Assembly (NCBI GenBank): GCA_016926235.1
Contig: JAFGOZ010000534.1
Location: 1 to 14,092 of the forward strand
Source of the DNA: Bacteroidales bacterium
GTDB lineage: Bacteria; Bacteroidota; Bacteroidia; Bacteroidales; UBA10428
DNA length: 14,092 nt
Direction: 5' to 3'
Under the pieces are notes generated by a model. The model ran no database searches, was not told the origin of the DNA, and saw only the letters and a list, made by a program, of their open reading frames with translations. Made by a program: the position numbers and the translations under genes. Every line of letters starts with the position of its first letter. Within the stretch, counting starts at the first letter, position 1. This document shows, piece by piece, positions 1 to 7,475 of the stretch.

Positions 1-42
1 CTTAACCAATGTCGATGTTAAACTAAATTTCGCTTGTTGCAT
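1..42 (-). CDS. Possible 5' end of a further gene, cut by the window edge
   Basis: Reading leftward from an ATG at 42-40, 14 codons stay open to the window edge and give MQQAKFSLTSTLVK. A purine-rich AAGGGGG lies 5 nt before the ATG and is a fair ribosome binding site. A good promoter sits about 50 nt further upstream at 91-119, so the start is supported by context. The fragment is too short to name, and the product is unknown. The gene is separated from the four-gene array by a terminator and about 230 bp, so it is probably an independent transcription unit. Confidence 0.45.
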   Translation of the reverse strand, partial: MQQAKFSLTSTLVK

Positions 43-56
43 CTTAGCCCCCTTTA

Positions 57-79
57 TAAGACCCTAAAATAAGGTCTTT
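57..79 (-). promoter_or_regulatory. Inverted repeat in the leader of the left-edge gene
   Basis: AAGACC and GGTCTT flank a loop of about 9 nt. The repeat lies just downstream of the predicted start point of the left-edge promoter and before its ribosome binding site. It could be an operator or a leader hairpin. Read on the plus strand it is followed by TTTTATT, so it could also act as a weak terminator in that direction. The stem is only 6 bp. Confidence 0.3.
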
Positions 80-90
80 TATTAGGTGAT

Positions 91-119
91 ATTATAGGGC
101 ATTGATGTATATAAATCAA
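91..119 (-). promoter_or_regulatory. Sigma70-type promoter for the left-edge gene
   Basis: On the minus strand TTGATT (119-114) and a perfect TATAAT (96-91) are separated by exactly 17 nt. Transcription would start near position 84, about 40 nt before the ATG at 42. The hexamers are close to the general bacterial consensus rather than to the Bacteroidota pattern. Confidence 0.5.
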
Positions 120-220
120 CAAATTTTGTTTTTTAATGTGGAATTGTTAAAATAAAGTAAAAATTTGTTAGACATCTCGCCTTTTTTAATCAACAATAAA
201 AAATCTACGGGTAGGGGCTT

Positions 221-242
221 ATTTTTGTTTAGCAACAAAAAT
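221..242. repeat. 9-bp inverted repeat with 4-nt loop
   Basis: ATTTTTGTT and AACAAAAAT are perfect reverse complements around the loop TAGC. The stem has a single G-C pair, so it would be a weak RNA hairpin. It lies between the array terminator and the left-edge promoter. It could be a second terminator element or a protein site, and its function is unknown. Confidence 0.4.
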
Positions 243-247
243 AATAA

Positions 248-275
248 TTGATTTATTTGATTACAAATAAATCAA
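248..275. repeat. 12-bp perfect inverted repeat with 4-nt loop
   Basis: TTGATTTATTTG (248-259) and CAAATAAATCAA (264-275) are exact reverse complements around ATTA. It sits 5 nt from the repeat at 221-242. Together they form a paired-hairpin region between the terminator of the array and the next promoter. A backup terminator or a regulator site is possible. Confidence 0.5.
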
Positions 276-348
276 ATGGTTAGAACCTGTTTTGATAATA
301 TATAAAAACATATCAAATTTTTAAATCACTTATTTCCAAAATATACAT

Positions 349-383
349 AAAAACAAAGGGAGGAGGCAACAATCCTCCTCCCT
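349..383 (-). terminator. Intrinsic terminator closing the four-gene array
   Basis: Read on the minus strand, AGGGAGGAGG (383-374) pairs with CCTCCTCCCT (366-357) as a 10-bp GC-rich stem with a 7-nt loop. It is followed by TTTGTTTTT. It lies 33 nt past the stop codon of the last gene. On the plus strand the stem is followed by ACGTTTTTT, so it may work in both directions. Confidence 0.85.
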
Positions 384-416
384 ACGTTTTTTAAAGTAAC
401 TTATTAAGTAAATGTT

Positions 417-3400
417 TTAATCAACAACAAGCATTTTATGTATTATGCTTTCTTCGTTTTTGATACTCATTCTGCAAAAATAAATACCATTTGCTACTAT
501 ACTGTTATGATTGTCTGTTCTTTCCCAGGCTATTGAGTGCATCCCATGACCATGAATGCCGCTTGTCAATGTTCTTACTCGTTGACCAAGAATATTATAA
601 ATTGATACATTCACTTCAACTTCTTTTGAAACAAAGAAATTGATAGTTGTTGATAATGAAAAAGGATTGGGAAAATTTTGATTCATAAAATAAACCAAAG
701 GCATATTGATCAAATTACTCTCATCAAATGAACCGTCTCCATTGTCAGGATTGATATAGTCCATTGTGCTAATCATGGGTAAAGAAAATCCCAGTTTCTG
801 GCTGTGCCAGGGTCCTCTGTCTCTATTTGTTACGATATATTGATATGCACCTGTATTAATATCAATAACGCTGACATCCGAATAAAACCAATCGTTGTAA
901 AGAGTTTCTTCATGACCAGCAGTGTTTACATCATCAAATCCATCAAGTAAAGGATCGTCGAATCTACTCAAAGCATTCGCAATGTAAAGTCTACCGTTAC
1001 CATCAACAGCCATTGGTAAGGAATATCCCGAATCAATATTATGCCAGGGCCCTTTTTTAGCAATAATTTGCATTACTTCATCATTGTATATTGTAATATC
1101 AGAATGGTACCATCCTGTATATTCAGTATGACCAGTTGTATTTACATCATCGAACGAGAAATGTTGGTTATTCACACGATCGAGAGCATTGCACACTATT
1201 ATGTTGCCTTCATCGTCTACAGTCATAGGCAGGCAGTATCCTTTTGAAGGACAATGCCATGGTCCGATTCCCTCACGAACTTCAGTTTTTCCTCCGTCAT
1301 CATATATGCAAATATCTGTTTTAAACCATCCGGGGATTCCTGTTGTATCAAAGTATAATGAATCAGAATATCTCGCTTTGGCATTGACAACATAGAGAGT
1401 TCCATTCCCGTCAACCGCAAAGGGGAATGAATATCTAAGTGTCTGATTGTGCCAGGGTCCAATGTCTCTTTCTGTCCAGAGTACTTGACCTTCACTATTG
1501 TACTTTGTTATATCGGAGTAATACCAGCCCTCGTAAAACATATATCCCTGCGGATTCCACGTAGGAACATCATCAAAACCGTCTATGAGGGTGTCATCAT
1601 AACGGCTTTTAGCGTTGGCGACATAGAAATTTCCGTCTACATCGACAACCATTGGTAAAGTGTAACCTGAATCGATGTTATGCCAGGGGCCGGCATTTTG
1701 AAAGACATCACGGGGGTCACCATTCGGATGATATACCGTTACATCTGAATAATACCAACCCGGGTAACTAGTGTGACCGGAAGTGTTGACGTCATCGAAA
1801 CCTTGACTATTTAGGTATCTTGATAAACCATTAACTGAATAAACGTTGCCTCTGTTGTCAATGCCAATTGGCAGTGAATATTTTTTTGTAATGTTGAACC
1901 AGGCTCCTCCGTCGACGTAAGTCGACCAATTGCTGTCGGCACCACATGTCAAATCTGTATAAAACCAGCTGGTGAATTGGCTGTGTCCTAAAGTGTCATT
2001 TACATCATCAAATCCCTGAAATTTATCCAATCGATATTTACCGTCAAGAGTGGCTAGAATGTTTGAGAGAGTCGTATCTTCATAATTTGATATAATGACT
2101 TTATAGACATGGACTTCACCCGGACCAAAATAATCATATAAATATTTCTCGTTCGGATGAGTAAATCCTGAATAATTATCAGGGAAAAACTTTATGTTGT
2201 TTATAACAGGAATTTCTATTTTTGGGGCTGGTTCAAGATCACAGAAATTTGCACTTGTGTCGTAACACAAAGGATCTTGTCGAGTAAAGGTTATACTTTT
2301 TGAAGCCATTGAATCATTGAAAGAAAACCTGAATATTTGAGGTTGAATAAGTGTGTTCCAAATATCAGAGAACCATTGATTATTATTGACTCCGATAAAT
2401 ATGTAATCATTTGATTCAGCGATTTTAATATACAGTGTCTTTAGAAAATTTTTTATTCTTGTTGTATCTTGAACAACAGAATCATATTTAGGATTAAATA
2501 TCTGCCAGTATAGTACATTATCAAAAACATCATTATTTATTAGAGATAAAGTGTAAGGTTCAATTTCATGAAAAATTGTTCTTATATTTCCGAATACAAG
2601 TGTTTCTTCATTTTTAAAAAAGTTTTTGAAATAATCTATATCATCCTCCCCAATGCCCTCAACTTGTAATAAATAATCCCACCCCTGTGAATCCATAGAA
2701 GGTTCATAGGTAGTTCTTGGATAATCTTCAGTTTGATATAACGACCGTGCACACCATGGAAAAATCCCCTCAACACCCATTGTAATGGCATAAAAGGTTT
2801 GATATCTAAGTTCAGCATAACTGGCTACTCTATGCCAATAGTCATTTGGACATTCGTCTTTATGTGCATTTCCTTGGATTAATATGTAAAAGGGCTTATC
2901 ATTTATTCCATTTTGTTCCATTAAAAGCAAAAATGTATCAATTTTTGTTGCCATTTCACGAACTATTGATTGCTCAAAATTTGGCGTTAAAAACTCATAG
3001 GAACTATTATGATAACACCAACCATAAAATGGATATGGATCATTGCATATCATTGTAATATTGGGATCTTTAGCATATTCTAGGAAGTTAACTAATTTAC
3101 CATTATTGTTTAAGTGTATTGAATATGGATTGAAAATAATCTCTAATGTTTCAAAACCAAAATAATTTTCTGCTTTTCTAATCAACTCATTATATAGTTT
3201 AAAATCTTCAGGATCCACATAACAATGATGAGTATCTTCATGACAAAGAGGTTCATCGAGTGTATACCAGCCAATAACATAGGAATACACGGATGCATCG
3301 ATACTTGACATTCTATCACAAATCTTAATATATAATGTTTCTTCAAAATTATAATCTTCACCAATGGAATTGAAATAATTTGCATTATTTCTATAACCTT

Positions 3401-3785
3401 GAACTTCTTCTTTTGAAAGTAGGGTAACAAAAAAGTAAATTGGTCCAGAGTAATTATTACACCATTGAAAATAAGTCGGATCAGTTCCGTAATTTGTTAA
3501 TGACCAACAATTTGTTCTGATAATATTTATCGGTCCGACAAAATCTCGATATGTTTCTGGGATTCCAGGAGCGCCAAAGCTATCAAATCTGTTAAATTTA
3601 AAAGCGCATTGATCAAACCATCCTATTCCATAAAGTTGTTTGTTATAGTTTCCGTAATAGCCATAATTACTATTTACTTCAATGCACTCAAAACTATGAT
3701 TAATAACAGGAAATTGAGGAGGAGCAGAATTGATTATAAAAATAAGCATTAAAAAACCTAAAAGCACCATAATACTATTTTTCAT
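417..3785 (-). CDS. Exported TIM-barrel protein with six-repeat propeller-like region and sorting tail (gene D)
   Basis: The 1122-residue protein starts with a signal peptide (about 1-20). The start has GGAGG 4 nt upstream. Residues 60-400 resemble a glycoside-hydrolase-like TIM barrel: GWYTLDEP with E178 where clan GH-A enzymes have the acid/base, NDPYP at 248-252, and AELRYQTFYAITMGVEGIFPW at 324-344. The strand-7 nucleophile is not obvious; ILIQGN at 301-306 has Gln304 where a Glu would be expected. Residues 400-590 look like accessory beta domains (GEVHVYKV, 556-563). Residues 591-1012 carry six repeats of about 72 residues. The C-terminus has the canonical QNFPNPF motif (1036-1042), then YNILGQRVRTL and a divergent tail ending in VVD, typical of FlgD-Ig or type IX secretion sorting domains. 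It is probably exported and cell-attached. The substrate is unknown, and a binding rather than catalytic role cannot be excluded. It is the last gene of the array. Confidence 0.9.
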   Translation of the reverse strand: MKNSIMVLLGFLMLIFIINSAPPQFPVINHSFECIEVNSNYGYYGNYNKQLYGIGWFDQCAFKFNRFDSFGAPGIPETYRDFVGPINIIRTNCWSLTNYGTDPTYFQWCNNYSGPIYFFVTLLSKEEVQGYRNNANYFNSIGEDYNFEETLYIKICDRMSSIDASVYSYVIGWYTLDEPLCHEDTHHCYVDPEDFKLYNELIRKAENYFGFETLEIIFNPYSIHLNNNGKLVNFLEYAKDPNITMICNDPYPFYGWCYHNSSYEFLTPNFEQSIVREMATKIDTFLLLMEQNGINDKPFYILIQGNAHKDECPNDYWHRVASYAELRYQTFYAITMGVEGIFPWCARSLYQTEDYPRTTYEPSMDSQGWDYLLQVEGIGEDDIDYFKNFFKNEETLVFGNIRTIFHEIEPYTLSLINNDVFDNVLYWQIFNPKYDSVVQDTTRIKNFLKTLYIKIAESNDYIFIGVNNNQWFSDIWNTLIQPQIFRFSFNDSMASKSITFTRQDPLCYDTSANFCDLEPAPKIEIPVINNIKFFPDNYSGFTHPNEKYLYDYFGPGEVHVYKVIISNYEDTTLSNILATLDGKYRLDKFQGFDDVNDTLGHSQFTSWFYTDLTCGADSNWSTYVDGGAWFNITKKYSLPIGIDNRGNVYSVNGLSRYLNSQGFDDVNTSGHTSYPGWYYSDVTVYHPNGDPRDVFQNAGPWHNIDSGYTLPMVVDVDGNFYVANAKSRYDDTLIDGFDDVPTWNPQGYMFYEGWYYSDITKYNSEGQVLWTERDIGPWHNQTLRYSFPFAVDGNGTLYVVNAKARYSDSLYFDTTGIPGWFKTDICIYDDGGKTEVREGIGPWHCPSKGYCLPMTVDDEGNIIVCNALDRVNNQHFSFDDVNTTGHTEYTGWYHSDITIYNDEVMQIIAKKGPWHNIDSGYSLPMAVDGNGRLYIANALSRFDDPLLDGFDDVNTAGHEETLYNDWFYSDVSVIDINTGAYQYIVTNRDRGPWHSQKLGFSLPMISTMDYINPDNGDGSFDESNLINMPLVYFMNQNFPNPFSLSTTINFFVSKEVEVNVSIYNILGQRVRTLTSGIHGHGMHSIAWERTDNHNSIVANGIYFCRMSIKNEESIIHKMLVVD
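745..2015 (-). repeat. Six tandem protein repeats inside gene D (propeller-like)
   Basis: Six copies begin near nucleotides 2015, 1806, 1583, 1356, 1161 and 945 of the minus strand, with a period of 65-76 residues. The consensus is GFDDVNTxGH, then GWYYSDITxY, GPWHN, YSLPMAVDGNGxLYVANA and SRYDD. Copy 4 lacks the FDDVNTxGH opening, and copy 6 loses the VDGNG part. The block LPMAVDGNGxLYVANA recalls NHL and SBBP propeller blades, so a six-bladed beta-propeller is the simplest reading, although no fold was computed. The copies differ at many positions, so they are old duplications rather than a recent slippage product. Confidence 0.8.
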
Positions 3786-3807
3786 TTATCCTCCTTATTA
3801 AAAGATT

Positions 3808-3835
3808 TTAGGAGAGGAAATATTTCCTCTCCTAA
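3808..3835 (-). terminator. Intergenic palindrome between genes C and D
   Basis: A perfect 28-nt palindrome with half-site TTAGGAGAGGAAAT lies between the stop of C and the ribosome binding site of D. As RNA it would form a stable hairpin with pyrimidine arm CCTCTCC. The following minus-strand sequence AATCTTTT is only moderately T-rich. It could be a leaky terminator, a 3'-end stabiliser or a processing site. Confidence 0.6.
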
Positions 3836-3840
3836 TTTTT

Positions 3841-4123
3841 ATAATGATTTTTTACCTAATCACCGTCAGACTCTTAGTAGTCTTAAACTCCCCCGCCTCA
3901 AACCTCAAGAAATACGAACCACTTGAGACTTGTGTGCCGTGGTTATCACGACCGTCCCAGATAATTTCATAAGCACCGGGCTGTCGTTCGTCATCTGCTA
4001 GTGTTCTAACACGTTGACCGAGAATGTTGTAGACATTTATACGGACATGAGACTGTCGGGGCAAAATGAATCTTATCGTGCTGTGGTCACGGAATAGGCT
4101 GTTGGCGAGGAGGACTGAATAGT
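3841..4123 (-). repeat. Shared 3' block, copy in gene C
   Basis: This segment encodes the sorting tail of C and runs past the stop codon. It aligns without gaps over 283 bp to 10427-10709 (gene A). Its central part is even closer to 7234-7475 (gene B), with only about two differences in roughly 125 bp by hand count. Confidence 0.85.
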
Positions 4124-7100
4124 GTGGAAATTCAGTGAATGGATTTGAAGCATTTTGATATTGTTCTGAAATGCTATCAGCATCGAATTTACAAATACCG
4201 GCTTCAGCGATCCATGGGGAAACCCTGGTGTTACAGACCATCCCTCCAACAATATATCCATGGTCTGATGTTTGAATCATCTTTCCATGAAGAGAACTGT
4301 TGATTGAATCGGTATAAAAAACACACAGAGGAGCTGAAATACAATTTGGGACTAAGTATCCAGTTTCATTGTCAATTTTTATTACTAGAGAAGTCGAATA
4401 ATCATAAATCGAGTCTTTCGCAGTTCCGGCGACTATATAATCGCCATAATCATCTATAAATATGGAGTTGAAGCTTTGCAACCATGGGTTTATCTGATTA
4501 GAGAATTCTCTTTTCCAAACCAACGAAAATGAATCATCCACAAATGCATATTTCAGTATGAAAGCCTGTTTCTCTAAGCTGTCGTCCCATTCTTTACCTA
4601 CTATAACATAAGTCGAGTCGGATTCATCTTTAATCAATTCAATGCCTCCAGCCCATGAATAATTGCTCGGATATGTAACTGAATCTATCAATGAACCGGA
4701 AGGGTTGACCATTATTAGAAATATACCGCTGTTCTTCTTATTTCCTGTTGCCACATAACAGTTTTCATCAGAATCATATATGACCGAAAGCAGATCACCT
4801 AGTATGTTTTCCCAAGGCATCGAAAGTAAATTCCAAGAGTTGCAATAAACGGGATAATTGTCAGAAGTTCTAATATAGAATTTCCTCATCCAAATCTTTT
4901 TATTTAATCCTGACAAAGAATAACCAGAAGCTAAGAAACTGTCACCGTCCACATTTATTACTATAAATGTCTGTCCGGACCCTACAAGTCTTTCATTTAA
5001 TATATCCAAATCCTCATCGATAACCTTAATACATCCAAATAAATTCGGAGCATCCTGTCCTACAAAAATATACCCATTCACATTAACTCGTTCGACAATA
5101 CTATTGATTTTAAGGAACTGGTTTTTTGTATATAGTTTGATAAAATCTTTTGCGATTGCTCCATCATTTGAGAAACCAATAACTCCTGAACTTTCTGGAT
5201 TTGTTAGTGTGGAGTCAAAAGCTGTAATTGAAGCCAGATATTTAATTGAAGATGTGTCTGAAATTTCATATATGCAATTACAGAAATCCCTGTTTATCCA
5301 ACCCCATTTTAATTGCCAAGCCAGATTATACGGATCAAACTGATGAAACCAATATGATTTGAAGATTGAGAAATATTCCTCAGCTTCACTTATTCCTCTC
5401 AATCCATAGGGGTCAGTAACCGTTACCCTTATCTTGCAACTGTCTGAAAAAATCTCCGGATCAATCAACCATTTGTAAATCCAAGAATTTGAACCCCAAT
5501 TATAATATGTATTGAAATCCAGATTATCATCAATAACAAACCAAGAAGTGTCATTTTTGCTTATTTTTATTTCAATTTTAACTAAGAGAGATTCAATGGC
5601 ACTATTGTCTGAAACATCATTGAATTGGATATTTATCGTATCGCCTAAATAAAAAGTGTCATGAACTGTGTCTGGATATATCAGATGGATTTTTGGAATT
5701 ATAGTATCATAAATATTAGCAAGTATATTAAATGGAGGTAGGGGTATGGGATCAAATATTTCACCATAATAAATCGTTGCTGTATCTAAAGTATCTGTAA
5801 CAGTGTCGTTATAAGGTCTATACAGTAAACTATAATCAGAAAATTCTGCTAAACAATTTCTATTAGGGTAGTGACAGAGAGCATAATAAAAAACTTCTTT
5901 TAGCCATTCTTTTCTGTTGTCTTTATTTGATAAATATAATTCACAAAATTGAATAATATAACTAGAAATTATATTATTTGCGGTATAGTACGTTTTTGGA
6001 TTAAGTATAAAATTACTATCTGGGCAGGGATATTTCAAATAATCATTCCACCATGATCTTTGCCACCCAAATTCAGTTAACCAAATAGGTCTGGATTCAC
6101 AAGACTCCCCTCTTAATACTGCAAGAGAATCTAATATTTCCTTTAGTGAGTCTAAATCAGAAAATATCTTGTCTGGATTATTATAATATGGTGTATCAGT
6201 GTAATAACAATGAACACTAATAATATCAAAACAATCTAAAATACCCGAGTCATCTAAACATTGCCAAAAAGCGAATGGGTCACCAATCTCCTCACCATTA
6301 GGATCTAAGAAATATTTATTATGATAAACCGTATCCGGGGTTTGTGACGATGAATCTATCGAAACAATTGTTTTCCAAATGGTGCATAAAGGAACGGTTA
6401 CTGATGGACCAAGTATCATACAACAGGAGCCTTGATAATTATCACGAATACTTTGACGTGAAATTTGAACATAATCTTTAAAATGGTGTATACTATCATG
6501 GCCTGGATATAGACCCCAACCTTTCATATTTACTTGTTCTGGTTCATTACATATTTCAAAGTATCTAATTTGATTAGTATTTCCAGTATCAAAAGGAACT
6601 CTTTGCCCCCATGGAGTTTGTGAAGTATGTGGATCTTGGTTATTATATCTCTCAGCTAATATTTTCCAAAACCAATAGTATCCAGAAGAATCTCCAAATG
6701 AAATAGTATCGCCGGATGAGTCAATAATTGAATCATGGTATACTCCAAATGGATACGAAACTAATAAAGGCTCAACTTGATATTCATTAAGATATGTATA
6801 AGCAGAATCTAACCTTGCTATTCCACTATTCCAATATAAAGGGAGATATTTATAATATATTATTCCTGTATCAACTATACATGTATCTGAAGGTCTTGCT
6901 AAAAAATCTGGACCTGCTCCAGCAGATGCTCGGGTATATTTTACGTTAATACTGTGTAAGACAGAACACTTTGGTTCATAATGCATTCTCCATATTGAGT
7001 CACGGGATCGTTTATTATAGAAACCATATGGTTCCCACGCTACATGAAAATTGAATGGACATATACTGTCTTCAGGTATATCTGGTGAATAATACGTACT

Positions 7101-7169
7101 CCCCACAGTACTGATATAAATTCCCATCATCAAAATTAATAAACCGCAAACCAAAATAAATCTCTTCAT
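3852..7169 (-). CDS. Exported clan GH-A-like glycoside hydrolase with Ig-like domain, seven-motif propeller and sorting tail (gene C)
   Basis: The 1105-residue protein has a signal peptide (MKRFILVCGLLILMMGIYIS..., cut near residues 24-26) almost identical to that of gene A. Residues 30-460 look like a retaining clan GH-A barrel of the GH39/GH5 type: RYFEICNEP places acid/base E209, and RPIWLTEFGW places nucleophile E366. Residues 490-602 look Ig- or cadherin-like (VTVTDPYGLRG). Residues 640-998 contain seven motifs such as YIFVGQ, FLASGY, YVATGN, YVIVGK, YIVAGT and YIVGGM, spaced like blades of a seven-bladed propeller. The tail from 1017 (YSVLLANSLFRDHSTIRF) ends in 60 residues identical to those of A and B. 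GGAGG lies 4 nt before the ATG. The role is likely secreted or surface glycan hydrolysis; the exact family and substrate cannot be read by eye. Confidence 0.9.
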   Translation of the reverse strand: MKRFILVCGLLILMMGIYISTVGSTYYSPDIPEDSICPFNFHVAWEPYGFYNKRSRDSIWRMHYEPKCSVLHSINVKYTRASAGAGPDFLARPSDTCIVDTGIIYYKYLPLYWNSGIARLDSAYTYLNEYQVEPLLVSYPFGVYHDSIIDSSGDTISFGDSSGYYWFWKILAERYNNQDPHTSQTPWGQRVPFDTGNTNQIRYFEICNEPEQVNMKGWGLYPGHDSIHHFKDYVQISRQSIRDNYQGSCCMILGPSVTVPLCTIWKTIVSIDSSSQTPDTVYHNKYFLDPNGEEIGDPFAFWQCLDDSGILDCFDIISVHCYYTDTPYYNNPDKIFSDLDSLKEILDSLAVLRGESCESRPIWLTEFGWQRSWWNDYLKYPCPDSNFILNPKTYYTANNIISSYIIQFCELYLSNKDNRKEWLKEVFYYALCHYPNRNCLAEFSDYSLLYRPYNDTVTDTLDTATIYYGEIFDPIPLPPFNILANIYDTIIPKIHLIYPDTVHDTFYLGDTINIQFNDVSDNSAIESLLVKIEIKISKNDTSWFVIDDNLDFNTYYNWGSNSWIYKWLIDPEIFSDSCKIRVTVTDPYGLRGISEAEEYFSIFKSYWFHQFDPYNLAWQLKWGWINRDFCNCIYEISDTSSIKYLASITAFDSTLTNPESSGVIGFSNDGAIAKDFIKLYTKNQFLKINSIVERVNVNGYIFVGQDAPNLFGCIKVIDEDLDILNERLVGSGQTFIVINVDGDSFLASGYSLSGLNKKIWMRKFYIRTSDNYPVYCNSWNLLSMPWENILGDLLSVIYDSDENCYVATGNKKNSGIFLIMVNPSGSLIDSVTYPSNYSWAGGIELIKDESDSTYVIVGKEWDDSLEKQAFILKYAFVDDSFSLVWKREFSNQINPWLQSFNSIFIDDYGDYIVAGTAKDSIYDYSTSLVIKIDNETGYLVPNCISAPLCVFYTDSINSSLHGKMIQTSDHGYIVGGMVCNTRVSPWIAEAGICKFDADSISEQYQNASNPFTEFPHYSVLLANSLFRDHSTIRFILPRQSHVRINVYNILGQRVRTLADDERQPGAYEIIWDGRDNHGTQVSSGSYFLRFEAGEFKTTKSLTVIR

Positions 7170-7181
7170 CTTCCCTCCTCA
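7092..7181 (-). repeat. Shared 5' block (signal peptide and RBS), copy in gene C
   Basis: These 90 bp match 13549-13638 of gene A with two mismatches. They cover the ribosome binding site, the start codon and the whole signal peptide. The similarity stops abruptly after the STVGSTY codons, where the two mature proteins diverge. Confidence 0.9.
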
Positions 7182-7194
7182 GAATAAATAATAA

Positions 7195-7220
7195 AAGGAG
7201 AGGAGAATTCTCCTCTCCTT
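7195..7220 (-). terminator. Intergenic palindrome between genes B and C
   Basis: A perfect 26-nt palindrome with half-site AAGGAGAGGAGAA is followed on the minus strand by a T-rich stretch (TTATTATTTATT). It lies 13 nt after the stop of B and just before GAGGAGG of gene C. It resembles a terminator, though the tail is interrupted by A residues, so read-through is likely. Confidence 0.6.
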
Positions 7221-7233
7221 AAACAGATTCTAA

Positions 7234-7475
7234 TTACCTAATCACCGTCAGACTCTTGGTTGTCTTAAACTCCCCCGCCTCAAATCTCAAGAAATACGAA
7301 CCACTTGAGACTTGTGTGCCGTGATTATCACGACCGTCCCAGATAATTTCATAAGCACCGGGCTGTCGTTCGTCATCTGCTAGTGTTCTAACACGTTGTC
7401 CGAGAATGTTGTAGACCATTATTTTGACATGGGATTGTTTTGGTAATATAAATCTTATCGTGCTGTGGTCTTGGA
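7234..7475 (-). repeat. Shared 3' block, copy in gene B
   Basis: This encodes the sorting tail of B. The last 60 residues are identical to those of A and C. At DNA level the central part is nearly identical to C but carries about 20 silent differences from A in about 125 bp. Similarity fades upstream of TTGGA at 7475. Confidence 0.85.

Noticed and set aside
5104..5343. 79-codon open frame on the plus strand
   Set aside because: It is opposite gene C with no ribosome binding site or recognisable domain. The minus-strand frame has clear domain structure through this place.
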